This document shows, in pieces, positions 43,239 to 50,245 of a stretch of 50,245 nt of DNA. The notes under the pieces were generated by a model. The model worked only from the letters and a program-made list of their open reading frames with translations, was not told the origin of the DNA and did not search any database. A program made the position numbers and the translations under genes. Origin of the DNA: Pirellulales bacterium (GTDB lineage Bacteria > Planctomycetota > Planctomycetia > Pirellulales > Thermoguttaceae); assembly GCA_020846145.1 (NCBI GenBank), contig JADLEL010000024.1, forward strand, positions 1 through 50,245, read 5' to 3'. The number at the start of each line of letters is the position of its first letter. The first letter of the stretch is position 1.

Positions 43239-44165
43239 ATGGAACGAGACCTCATCCGCTGGCTTCGCCAACGATTGCCCGCCCATCCGCTCTTAAAACG
43301 GGGGATCGGCGACGACGCGGCCGTCTTGGACCTGCGCGGCGCGGCGGAGTGCGCGGTAACGGTCGATGCCCTGATGGACGGCGTCGATTTCGAGCTCCGC
43401 GAGATCGATCCCCGCCGCGCGGGCCGCAAAGCGCTGGCCGTCAACCTTAGCGATCTGGCCGCCATGGCCGCCGAACCGCTCGCCGGCGTGGTGGCCTTGG
43501 TGTTGCCCAAAACCGGCGGGCTGGAATTGGCGAAAAATCTCTACGAGGGAATGATTCCGCTGGCCGAAAAGTTTGGACTGGCCATCGCCGGCGGCGACAC
43601 CAACAGTTGGGACGGCCCGCTGGTCGTAAGCATCACGCTCTTGGGAAAAATCACGCCGCGCGGCGCGCTTACCCGCTGCGGGGCGAAAGCGGGCGACCGG
43701 ATTCTCGCCACCGGCGCGCTGGGCGGCAGCATATTGGGCCGCCACTTGGATTTCGAGCCGCGCGTCGCCGAGGCCTTGCTCCTCAACGAGCGTTACGCGC
43801 TTCACGCGGGCATCGACGTGAGCGACGGCCTCTCGCTCGACCTCAGCCGCATGGCCGAGGAAAGCGGATGCGGGGCGCTCCTGGATCTCGACAATATCCC
43901 CATCGCCGACGACGCCCGGCGGCTGGCCGCGCAACTTTCCGACGGCTCCACCCCCCTCGAACACGCGCTCGCCGACGGCGAGGATTTCGATCTGCTTTTG
44001 GCAGTTCCGCCCGACGAAGCCCGGCGCATTCTCGCCGACCGGCCGCTTTCCATCCCCCTTGCCGAGATCGGCGAAATGATTCCCGGCCGCGGATTGTGGC
44101 GGCGCGAAGCAAATGGGAAATTGACGCCGCTCGCGCCGCGCGGCTGGGAGCATGAATTCGCTTGA
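43239..44165 (+). CDS. thiL: Thiamine-monophosphate kinase
   Basis: ThiL phosphorylates thiamine monophosphate to thiamine diphosphate, the last step of the cofactor's synthesis. The 308-aa protein has GIGDDAAVL near residue 22, the PurM-like core KALAVNLSDLAAMAAEPLAG, AGGDTNSWDGPLVVSITLLG, and the C-terminal GIDVSDGLSLDL and DGEDFDLLLAVP. It lies between yqgE and tsaE, overlapping the TTG start of tsaE. No TPP riboswitch was noticed upstream. Confidence 0.93.
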   Translation: MERDLIRWLRQRLPAHPLLKRGIGDDAAVLDLRGAAECAVTVDALMDGVDFELREIDPRRAGRKALAVNLSDLAAMAAEPLAGVVALVLPKTGGLELAKNLYEGMIPLAEKFGLAIAGGDTNSWDGPLVVSITLLGKITPRGALTRCGAKAGDRILATGALGGSILGRHLDFEPRVAEALLLNERYALHAGIDVSDGLSLDLSRMAEESGCGALLDLDNIPIADDARRLAAQLSDGSTPLEHALADGEDFDLLLAVPPDEARRILADRPLSIPLAEIGEMIPGRGLWRREANGKLTPLAPRGWEHEFA

Positions 44166-44695
44166 AGATCTTTCACGACACGTTGGAAACCCGTCCTACG
44201 CCATTATCCTCCATGCACCACTTGATTTACGCCGCCGACGACGAATCCGCCACCGCCGCCTTGGGCGCCGCGCTGGCCGAGGTCTTGCCCGGCGGCAGCA
44301 CGGTCGCTCTGAATGGTACGCTGGGAGCGGGAAAAACGCGCCTCGTGCAGGCCATCGCCGAAGCGCTCGGCGTCGAGCGCGGCACGGTCGTGAGTCCCAC
44401 CTTCGTGCTGATCCAGGAATACGCCGGGCGGCGGATGATCTATCACCTCGACGCCTATCGCCTCAAGGACCTCGACGAATTTCTCGCCCTCGGTCCCGAA
44501 GAGTATTTCGAGAGCGACGGCCTCGTGCTCGTCGAATGGGCCGACCGCGTCGCCGCAGGACTGCCGGAAGCATTTCTGGAGATCGAAATCGCCGCGACCG
44601 CCGAAACCGAGCGGCGTTTTTGCATTTCCGCGCATGGCGAAAAATACGCGGCGGTCGTGGAACGGCTGGCCGCGCGATTACCTCAGCGGGCCTAG
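44162..44695 (+). CDS. tsaE: tRNA t6A37 modification ATPase TsaE
   Basis: TsaE is the P-loop ATPase that supports the TsaB/TsaD complex in making N6-threonylcarbamoyladenosine at position 37 of ANN-decoding tRNAs. Motifs: GTLGAGKTRLVQAIAEALG (Walker A), SPTFVLIQEY, IYHLDAYRL and LVLVEWADRV. The TTG at 44162 overlaps the thiL stop codon; an ATG at 44213 (MHHLIYAADD) would give 160 aa and is equally plausible. The stop codon TAG is the first triplet of repeat family B, copy 3. Confidence 0.92.
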   Translation: MKIFHDTLETRPTPLSSMHHLIYAADDESATAALGAALAEVLPGGSTVALNGTLGAGKTRLVQAIAEALGVERGTVVSPTFVLIQEYAGRRMIYHLDAYRLKDLDEFLALGPEEYFESDGLVLVEWADRVAAGLPEAFLEIEIAATAETERRFCISAHGEKYAAVVERLAARLPQRA

Positions 44696-44792
44696 CCGGG
44701 ATTATTCATAAACATCGTAGATGCGGCATCCTGCCGCATTTTAGGCAAAAGCGGCAAGATGCCGCTTCCACAAATAGCTTTTATGAATAATT
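44692..44792. repeat. MITE-like palindrome, family B, copy 3
   Basis: It starts TAGCCGGGATTATTCATAAA, as copy 2 does, and ends TTTATGAATAATT. The internal GCGGCATCCTGCCGC/GCGGCAAGATGCCGC hairpin and its loop are conserved. The first three bases of the element are the tsaE stop codon. Confidence 0.88.
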
Positions 44793-44992
44793 CGGCCTCG
44801 CGCTTGCGAGCTGCGACGCGCCGAGATGGAAACGCCGATTGACGGGCCGCCGCGCCCTCTGCGGCAAACGCGGCCGATCGGGACAATCGCCCGCCGCCAA
44901 ACACGGCCGCGGGGGGGTGTATTTTGCCCATCTTTCGGATTACCATGGATAGATATTCGACCGATCGCGAATTGCCCCGGATGTGATTCCTC

Positions 44993-45928
44993 ATGTTCCA
45001 CCGCACCATTGCCCTCGCGTTCCGATCGTCCACGATTCTGACGATCGCGACGATCGCTTTTCGATGCTCGCCGCCGGCATCGGCAATCACGGTGATCTCG
45101 ACGGGAGATTCCATTACCGGTCAGTATCGCGAGTTCATGCCGAGCGCATTGGCATCCTTCGGAAACAATTACGTTTACCCGAATCCCGTTTTCGGAGCCG
45201 GCGGCAGCGATACCGCGCGGGGCGGCATGGCGTCCTGGAATTATACGGGCTTGAATCCGTTTCCCAACGACGTCGCGCGGGATTATTCGCAGAATGTCGT
45301 GAACGCCCAACCCGACGTAATCCTCTTCCTCTTGAGCATCAACGACGTCACGTCTTCCACGGATGCCCAGTATCACTTCGAATATGGATACAAGCCGGTC
45401 ATGGACGCTTGTTTCGCGAAATTCCAGAATACGGGCGCGCGATTGGTCATCAGCGGCATTTTACCCGTGCATTATTATTTCGAGAGCCTCAACGATCAAA
45501 TCCAGAACATGTACAATGCTTGGTTGAAAACCGAAGCCGACCTGTACGGCGCCGTCTATCTGGATGCGTGGTCTTCGATGCGGCAAACGCCGAATTATAG
45601 CGACCTACTCCTCAATTGGGACGGAGTCCACCTGTCTTATCCTTACGGCTCGCAATGGTTCGCACGGCAAATGGCGCAGGCCGCGGCGATGAGCGTGCAG
45701 AACGACATGACGCTGCCGTACGACACCATCTCGACGCACGACATCGACGTCGGCGGAGCCGTCAACGTGCTCGGCGCGGTAACCGTCCGGAGCATCGCCG
45801 CGAACGCGCTGCGGATCGGCGCGACGGGCACGCAGGCCGTGCCCGAACCCTCCTCCGCGTGGCTGCTGGCCGCCGCCTCGGCCGGCGCAATGTTCTCTTT
45901 CATTTTCGCGGCGAAAAGCCGATTCTGA
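44993..45928 (+). CDS. Exported SGNH/GDSL hydrolase-like protein with PEP-CTERM tail
   Basis: The 311-aa protein has a signal peptide (cleavage near SPPASA). Its SGNH-type blocks are GDS at 38-40 with nucleophile S40 (VISTGDSITG), a glycine block (GAGGSD at 68-73), an Asn in LLSINDVTS (N117) and the D210/H213 pair in WDGVHL. This is the layout of lipases/esterases acting on acyl or acetyl esters. A C-terminal VPEPSSAWLLAAASAGAMFS helix with a basic end is a PEP-CTERM sorting signal. Substrate unknown; deacetylation of surface polysaccharide is possible. No strong ribosome-binding site is present. Confidence 0.82.
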   Translation: MFHRTIALAFRSSTILTIATIAFRCSPPASAITVISTGDSITGQYREFMPSALASFGNNYVYPNPVFGAGGSDTARGGMASWNYTGLNPFPNDVARDYSQNVVNAQPDVILFLLSINDVTSSTDAQYHFEYGYKPVMDACFAKFQNTGARLVISGILPVHYYFESLNDQIQNMYNAWLKTEADLYGAVYLDAWSSMRQTPNYSDLLLNWDGVHLSYPYGSQWFARQMAQAAAMSVQNDMTLPYDTISTHDIDVGGAVNVLGAVTVRSIAANALRIGATGTQAVPEPSSAWLLAAASAGAMFSFIFAAKSRF

Positions 45929-45931
45929 GGG

Positions 45932-45960
45932 CGCCTTGCCCGCGCTTGCCGTGGGCATGG
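45932..45960. repeat. Degenerate family E hairpin
   Basis: Partial match to the CATGCCCACG/CGTGGGCATG palindrome (GCTTGCCGTGGGCATGG), between converging genes. The left arm is mostly lost. Confidence 0.5.
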
Positions 45961-45994
45961 CGGCCGTTCTTCGGTCGGCGACTCGAACCGATCG

Positions 45995-46972
45995 CTACTT
46001 CTTCGGCGCGGGGAGGTTGGTTTCGGCGTCGTCCATGCCGTCCATCCAAATCAAGGGCGCCAGGTAAACGCCCCCTTCTCCCCATCCGCAGCGGCTGACG
46101 TGCCATTTGCCGTCCCAATCGCGGATCACCTCCGCGGCGTGGGAGCGGAGGTGTCCGACCTTGTTCTCGATGGTCCAGTGGAACGGATCGTCGCTCAAAA
46201 ACACGTCGGTGCCGTTGTACTCCGGCCGGGGGCCGACGAAGAGATAGTAATTCTTGCCCCGCCGCACGACGAACGGCGATTCCGTCGGCCCGCCGTAGGT
46301 GCCCTGGCTCGGATCGGTGTAAACCACCTGCTTGCCGCCCCAGGTGATAAGATCGGAACTGCGCACGCAGGCGACCACGTGGTTGCCCCCCTGCGGCGCG
46401 GAATTGGCCGTGTAATACATCAGCCACTCGCCGCCGTGCCGCGTAACGAACGGGTCCCGGCCGTCGAAGCCATCGACGACCAGCGGATTCCGCGGGTGCC
46501 GCGTCCAGGTTTTCAAATCCTTCGAGGTGGCCAGATGGATTTTGTACTTGCTGTGGTCCTTATCGCCCGCGCAATAGAACATGTAATACGCGCCCTCGTG
46601 CGAAACCACGCAAGGCGCCCAGAGATGCACTTCGTTCCAGGGCTTTTCCGTCGCGACCGTCAGCGCGAACGGCTGCTTGTCCCACGGCTGTTGCCGCAGT
46701 TTGTCGGCCGTGGCATGGGCGAAAACGCGCTCGCTCATCGGTTTGGACGGTTCCGGATTCGTGATGCCGAACAGATGCCACTTCCCCGCGCCGTAAATGA
46801 AGCAGTGGTCGTTGATGTACCATTTCTCCTTCTCGCCGACGCTGGGATCGTAAATCTTCACGAACTCGCCCGCTTTGAGCAAAACCTTTTCCCGCGGTTT
46901 TTGCGGTTCCTGGGCGGGGGAGATCGACGACGCGACTGCCAGAGCAAGCATCGTGAGGGCAATGCGTTTCAT
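45995..46972 (-). CDS. Exported GH32/GH43-like five-bladed-propeller glycoside hydrolase
   Basis: A signal peptide (MKRIALTMLALAVASSISPA) is followed by about 300 aa with propeller repeats. Candidate catalytic acids follow the clan layout: D55 in WYINDHCFIYGAGKWHLFGI, D173 in GRDPFV and E231 in TESPF. GH32 and GH43 enzymes cleave fructans, arabinans or xylans; the substrate here cannot be predicted. Other blade marks are LYYTANS-like segments (WLMYYTAN) and YYMFYCAGDKDHSKYKIHLA. The frame is open to 47098, but upstream of 46972 it translates a family D palindrome. It is convergent with the SGNH gene. Confidence 0.82.
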   Translation of the reverse strand: MKRIALTMLALAVASSISPAQEPQKPREKVLLKAGEFVKIYDPSVGEKEKWYINDHCFIYGAGKWHLFGITNPEPSKPMSERVFAHATADKLRQQPWDKQPFALTVATEKPWNEVHLWAPCVVSHEGAYYMFYCAGDKDHSKYKIHLATSKDLKTWTRHPRNPLVVDGFDGRDPFVTRHGGEWLMYYTANSAPQGGNHVVACVRSSDLITWGGKQVVYTDPSQGTYGGPTESPFVVRRGKNYYLFVGPRPEYNGTDVFLSDDPFHWTIENKVGHLRSHAAEVIRDWDGKWHVSRCGWGEGGVYLAPLIWMDGMDDAETNLPAPKK

Positions 46973-47013
46973 GCCGTGAATTCCTTTGGGGTGGGAGGGT
47001 GTGCGGTAACTCC

Positions 47014-47125
47014 TCGTTCCCACGCTCCGGCGTGGGAACGCACGTTGGGGATGCTCCCGCATCCTTGCCGCAAGTTTTGAATCAATGTCGGTTGGCACTA
47101 TTTCGACGCGGGAGCGTGGGAACGA
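47014..47125. repeat. Family D palindromes upstream of the glycoside hydrolase gene
   Basis: CGTTCCCACGCTCCGGCGTG with GGGAACG is followed by GATGCTCCCGCATC, and near 47105 by GACGCGGGAGCGTGGGAACG in inverse orientation. Together they can form a larger inverted structure. The same CGTTCCCACG palindrome occurs at 14318-14343. Confidence 0.7.
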
Positions 47126-47174
47126 GAAAAATGCGTTTTCGATTTCGAGCGATACGCCCGCTTCACCCGATACG

Positions 47175-47363
47175 TCATCTTCGCCGATTCTGCCGCCGGA
47201 GCAAATAAACCGAAACGATCCCCATCGCGATCCAGACCGCCAGGAGGATGCCGGCGACGGTCCAACCGCCGAGTCGGGCGAAATTGAACCAGAGCAGCAG
47301 CGCCAGGATTCCGCCGAGCACTAATCCGATATTGAACAGCAGCGGCCGATATTTCGGATGCAT
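47175..47363 (-). CDS. Small two-helix membrane protein, 62 aa
   Basis: Two hydrophobic helices (about 8-26 and 33-53) and a basic C-terminus (RRQNRRR). The ATG at 47363 follows GGGGAGG with a short spacer and is preferred to the earlier in-frame start at 47426. No family recognised. Confidence 0.6.
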   Translation of the reverse strand: MHPKYRPLLFNIGLVLGGILALLLWFNFARLGGWTVAGILLAVWIAMGIVSVYLLRRQNRRR

Positions 47364-47530
47364 ACGATCCTCCCCGGTTCGTTTGATCTGGGGCGAGCAT
47401 TGAGAGGCAAGCTTCCCGCAAGCCACCCCCTTTTCCCAAGCTCCAGTATCGTCTAAAATCCCCGTTTTTCCAAGCCCCCCGACAACCAGCGGGAGTCGCC
47501 GAATATCGTTTATCCCGGAGATGCGAGTAG

Positions 47531-47548
47531 GTTATGCTTTAGCATAAC
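47531..47548. repeat. GTTATGCT-TT-AGCATAAC palindrome
   Basis: Eight-base perfect arms around TT lie about 85 bp upstream of ndk. It may be a binding site or hairpin in the ndk leader. Confidence 0.55.
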
Positions 47549-47631
47549 ATCTTCCGGGCTAAGGTGTTGTGCTTACGCAAAACCATTATCCCCAACGGCT
47601 TCGGCTAAAACGATAAAAAAGAGGAATCGTC

Positions 47632-48084
47632 ATGGAACGCACGTTAGTCTTGCTCAAACCCGATTGCGTCCAGCGGCGGCTGGCCGGTCGGATCATCGGC
47701 CGTTTCGAGGAAAAGGGCCTGAATCTCATTGCCCTGAAGCTCATGCGCGTTACGCCCGAATTGGCCAAGCGGCACTATGCCGAACACGTGCAAAAGGGCT
47801 GGTATCCGGAACTGGAAGGCTTCATCACCGCCAGCCCGATCGTGGCGCTGGTCGTGGAAGGCCCGGAGGCGATCCGCGTGGTCCGCGAGATGGTGGGCGC
47901 GACCAACGGCCTGAAGGCCGCTCCCGGCACCATCCGCGGCGACTTCGGCACCAGCCAGCAGATGAACCTGGTCCACGCCTCCGACGGCCCGGAAGCCGCC
48001 AAACGCGAAATCGAAATCTTCTTCACCCCCGCCGAACTCTGCGAGTACGCCCCCACCCTGCGGCAGTGGATGCACGGCGGGTGA
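47632..48084 (+). CDS. ndk: Nucleoside diphosphate kinase
   Basis: Ndk transfers the gamma-phosphate of ATP to NDPs through a phosphohistidine. The 150-aa protein has the N-terminal ERTLVLLKPDCVQRRLAGRI and the active-site His H115 in NLVHASDGPEAA (usually NxxHgSDs). IRGDFG precedes it. The length is the family's usual one. A GAGGA ribosome-binding site precedes the ATG. It appears to be monocistronic. Confidence 0.95.
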   Translation: MERTLVLLKPDCVQRRLAGRIIGRFEEKGLNLIALKLMRVTPELAKRHYAEHVQKGWYPELEGFITASPIVALVVEGPEAIRVVREMVGATNGLKAAPGTIRGDFGTSQQMNLVHASDGPEAAKREIEIFFTPAELCEYAPTLRQWMHGG

Positions 48085-48151
48085 CGAATTGTTCCATTCC
48101 AAGAAGGAACCTTATCCTTTCTCGCATTCGCCCAAAATAGAAAGTTCTCTA

Positions 48152-48190
48152 TTGACAAATCCCAACGCCTATTGTATTATATTACAATAG
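48152..48190 (+). promoter_or_regulatory. Promoter with overlapping operator palindrome of the toxin/antitoxin-like operon
   Basis: TTGACA (48152-48157), a 17-bp spacer and TATTAT (48175-48180) form an almost ideal sigma70 promoter. A perfect inverted repeat, CTATTGTA at 48169-48176 and TACAATAG at 48183-48190, covers the -10 box. This is the expected arrangement for repression by the XRE protein encoded downstream. Confidence 0.82.
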
Positions 48191-48217
48191 AGGATGGGAT
48201 GCCTCTAACCGGGGAAC

Positions 48218-48496
48218 ATGACCATGATTTTGGTGATTTGGGATTTGGAGGAAGACCCGAATGGAAACATCCAGCATATTGCCGAGCACGATGTAACGCC
48301 CGAAGAAGTAGAAGAAGTATTGAACGATCGGCAAAGCCAGGCGACTTACAGCGCTTCAAGTGACAGGCCGATGACTTTCGGTTGGACGGCCGCGGGGCGA
48401 TATCTCGCAGTAATTGGGGAGTTGGCCGACAATGACCCGCTGACAGTTTATCTCGTTACCGCCTTTCCCGTTCCTGAATCCCGCATGAGAAGTTGA
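48218..48496 (+). CDS. BrnT-like toxin candidate of a type II TA pair
   Basis: A 92-aa protein of the form LVIWDLEEDPNGNIQHIAEH followed by DVTPEEVEEVLND and a beta-rich end with GWTAAGRYLAVIGEL. This layout is common in small planctomycete proteins encoded before an XRE regulator and recalls BrnT/RelE-fold toxins (short helix, then beta strands), but the catalytic residues are not certain. GGGGA lies just before the ATG. The XRE gene starts two bases after the stop codon, so expression is coupled. Confidence 0.7.
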   Translation: MTMILVIWDLEEDPNGNIQHIAEHDVTPEEVEEVLNDRQSQATYSASSDRPMTFGWTAAGRYLAVIGELADNDPLTVYLVTAFPVPESRMRS

Positions 48497-48498
48497 TC

Positions 48499-48864
48499 AT
48501 GGCCGGACAACGCATCCATCGCAAGATCGAGCGCACTCCCGAAAAGCAGCGGGAGATCGAAGCAATCCGCGAACGCTTTAGGCGCGAGCGTCCCAGCTTG
48601 GAAGATTTGCTTGCCAGCGGTGATGCCGCGGAAGTCGTTTCGCAAGGAGAGTATTTGGACCTCCAAGCGATGCTTGCCAAGTTGAAAAAACACCGCGCGC
48701 AACAAGGATTAAGTTTAACGGATGTCGCCCAGCGGAGCGGCATGGATCGCGCCGCCATCAGCCGTCTGGAAAACGGCGTTTATCTCAATCCGACCGTCGA
48801 TACGCTCTATCGTTATGCTCAAGCGATAGGAGCGGAAATCGGATTTAGTATCAGCGTATCTTGA
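48499..48864 (+). CDS. XRE-family antitoxin/transcriptional regulator
   Basis: The 121-aa protein has a charged N-terminal helix region (about 5-55) and a C-terminal Cro/C1-type HTH (about 58-112; GLSLTDVAQRSGMDRAAISR and LENGVYLNPTVDTLYRYAQA). The ATG at 48499 is used; a TTG at 48493 overlaps the upstream stop codon. It should bind the palindrome over the -10 box of its own promoter and neutralise the upstream partner. The order toxin-antitoxin, with the regulator second, is the HigBA-like order. Confidence 0.82.
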   Translation: MAGQRIHRKIERTPEKQREIEAIRERFRRERPSLEDLLASGDAAEVVSQGEYLDLQAMLAKLKKHRAQQGLSLTDVAQRSGMDRAAISRLENGVYLNPTVDTLYRYAQAIGAEIGFSISVS

Positions 48865-49060
48865 ATTGTTGAACCTCGGCGCGCCTCAAAGGACAGGAAA
48901 GTGGGTCGCAAGCGCAGCGTGGACTCGCCCAACGCATGAATCCTCAACAAAAACTAAGTACCAGTCAAATATGTCGAATTCCTTGCTGGATTTCTACCGC
49001 TTTATAAAGTAAAATTGGGAGTGAACAAGCTGATCGAGCGAGAAAAAAAGGAATCGACGT

Positions 49061-49288
49061 ATGTTGCAATCCGCCAAAGGAATCTTTCACGCCGGCAAGA
49101 TCGAATTGACCGAAAGTCCTCCCGCCGGATTCGAAGGACCGGTCATTGTAACTTTTTTGAGCGGAACGGGTATCAATTTACCCGATCGGGGAATCGAACC
49201 CGAGCAAGCTCGAGACCTTCGCCATCGGTTGAACGCTTTTGCCGAAGATTGGCAGCGGTCGGAAATGGATGTTTACGATGCGCTATAA
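49061..49288 (+). CDS. Antitoxin-like small protein without visible partner
   Basis: The 75-aa protein begins with a short beta-rich part (LQSAKGIFHAGKIELTESPP, PVIVTFL) and ends with a helical tail (DLRHRLNAFAEDWQRSEMDV). This recalls small antitoxins that usually precede a PIN or MazF-type toxin. No toxin gene follows: the next frame is on the opposite strand. AAAGGAA lies eight bases upstream of the ATG. It may be a solitary remnant. Confidence 0.65.
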   Translation: MLQSAKGIFHAGKIELTESPPAGFEGPVIVTFLSGTGINLPDRGIEPEQARDLRHRLNAFAEDWQRSEMDVYDAL

Positions 49289-49326
49289 CCGCGGCGATTA
49301 GTCCTAACTTAGCTCGTCGCCAAGGT

Positions 49327-49680
49327 TCAATTCTCGATGCTCCGAATCTTTTTTATCCGCTCTTGGTCCGCATCAGCTTTGGCAGTATCGCCCGTTTGCT
49401 TGTAGGCCGCGGCGCGGTAGCCATAGGCTTGAGCGCACTGGGGATCGAGGCGGATAGCCTCGGAGGCGTCGGCGATCGCTTTCGACGCATCACCCCTGTT
49501 CAAATATGCGCCCGAGCGCAAGGCGTAAACGTCGGCGCATCTCGGCGCGATGGAAAGGATCCTATCGCACTCAGCCACCGCCTCGTCCAGCTTGCCTTTT
49601 TTCAAATAATACTCCGCCGAGTGGGCATAGCCGAACGATCCTGCGTCTCGAGCATCGATCTTGCATTTCGGATGCCTTCG
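49327..49680 (-). pseudogene. TPR protein fragment
   Basis: The frame contains about two and a half TPR units (AGSFGYAHSAEYYLKKGKLD, ADVYALRSGAYLNRGDASKA, AYGYRAAAYKQTGDTAKADA). TPR-like sequence extends upstream of the first usable start codon (TTG at 49605) to about 49660, then the frame closes at 49681. It looks like the 3' end of a longer TPR gene whose 5' part is lost. If translated from the TTG it would give 92 aa without a signal peptide. Confidence 0.6.
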
Positions 49681-49787
49681 TCATCATACTCGTAAGTAAA
49701 GCTGCCGTCCGCCGCGAGCCGGTTGTTGGCGCCGATGCCGTCGTAGGGTTGACCGCCGTATTTCCGGTTGCCGTTTTCGTTGTATTG
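49602..49787 (-). pseudogene. RHS/YD-repeat relic
   Basis: In another frame of the minus strand the sequence reads YNENGNRKYGGQPYDGIGAN then NRLAADGSFTYEYDDEGIRN, a typical RHS/YD-repeat unit (YDxxGNR ... NRL...DG.xxYxYDxxGxR). It is closed by stops on both sides. Its upstream continuation appears shifted in frame near 49788 (TTTGACAA). It overlaps the 5' part of the TPR fragment, so two gene relics are joined here. Confidence 0.55.
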
Positions 49788-50245
49788 TCAAAGAACGAAA
49801 CGTTATTCGTTGAAGGAAAATCGTTCTGCCCCCTTTTCCCCGGTTGCCGCTATCATCCCAAACGCTGGTAAGCTCGACCTCGGTCAAGATAAAGACTCCC
49901 GACCCCTTTACTCTGGTCGCCTCCATTTCGATTTGTCTGCGATCCTCCAATCACCAATCCCACTTTTTCGTAAACGCCCATCACGACAGGTATTGACGTG
50001 CCTGGTATCTTGAGGGTGAGTTGAATTCAAGTTCCCTTGGGAAAAGGACGATTTCGACTTCCAAGTCTCTTTTCGATACTCGTCCATTGAACGATGATAT
50101 TCGTCGCCATACAAATCACGTAACCGTTCACGGTTTCCCCTGAAAATCAGTATAGCATGAGCGTAGAATGAGCGGGAGGCATGTCGTGCGAGGAAGAAAG
50201 CTGGGGCTAAGAACCGGCGGACGCAAGCAAGGGGGGCGGTTGCCC
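49788..50245. other. Window end without recognised genes
   Basis: Only short frames of mixed composition are present. A minus-strand segment near 49850-49900 reads SVWDDSGNRGKGG, which may be another decayed piece of the RHS gene. No promoter, hairpin family or RNA gene was identified. Confidence 0.45.

Overview
The window is GC-rich bacterial chromosome and most likely comes from a member of the Planctomycetota, probably the Pirellulales. This is inferred from gene content. Two proteins end in PEP-CTERM anchors. There are secreted giant TPR proteins, an ExbB-ExbD-alpha/alpha-toroid cluster, a Rho_N+DUF4912 protein and a full-length OvoA. Small CxxC/zinc-ribbon proteins and a membrane protein carrying an FQYSIASIMGLTLVVAL-type segment fit the same picture. 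kdsB implies Kdo-bearing LPS and hence a Gram-negative envelope. No rRNA, tRNA, CRISPR array or phage module was recognised.

Layout. 0.2-9.2 kb: an SDR oxidoreductase with a four-Cys N-terminal extension, an EamA transporter, then on the minus strand two exported TPR proteins (457 and 1829 aa). 9.2-16 kb: a gene-free kilobase, a secreted protein with a putative Tgl/papain-like core, ovoA (ovothiol synthesis) and small membrane or CxxC proteins. 16-18.3 kb: lysA and kdsB on the minus strand. 18.5-27 kb: small membrane and zinc-ribbon proteins, a BON-domain protein, a lipoprotein, exbB-exbD-toroid protein, and tatA. 27.2-36.4 kb: the complete F1Fo ATP synthase cluster on the minus strand (atpZ-atpI-like-atpB-E-F-H-A-[transposase]-G-D-C). 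36.6-41.1 kb: the DUF4912 protein and an 895-aa secreted propeller-like protein. 41.2-47.4 kb: a heme-motif PEP-CTERM protein, a GTG-started 53-aa protein, yqgE-thiL-tsaE, a PEP-CTERM SGNH hydrolase and a GH32/GH43-like hydrolase. 47.6-50.2 kb: ndk, a toxin/antitoxin-like pair with a clear promoter/operator, an orphan antitoxin-like gene, and TPR/RHS gene relics.

Working together. Energy conversion is represented by the ATP synthase (proton type, judging from the c subunit) and the proton-driven ExbB/ExbD motor. Envelope and export are represented by TatA, KdsB, lipoproteins, PEP-CTERM proteins and TPR proteins. Core metabolism is represented by LysA, ThiL, Ndk, TsaE and OvoA.

The most striking property is the intergenic DNA. 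(1) Tandem arrays with a period of exactly 7 bp but many different unit sequences occur at about ten loci; one lies in frame inside lysA. (2) Several palindromic MITE-like families recur at gene ends. (3) An intact HUH-Tyr (IS200/RAYT-type) transposase gene sits between atpA and atpG, between two nearly identical direct copies of a palindromic repeat of about 235 bp. Related modules occur at both 0.02 and 38.2 kb. This REPtron-like unit inside an essential operon is the best candidate for an undescribed system here. All identifications were made by eye from the sequence; no database search was run.
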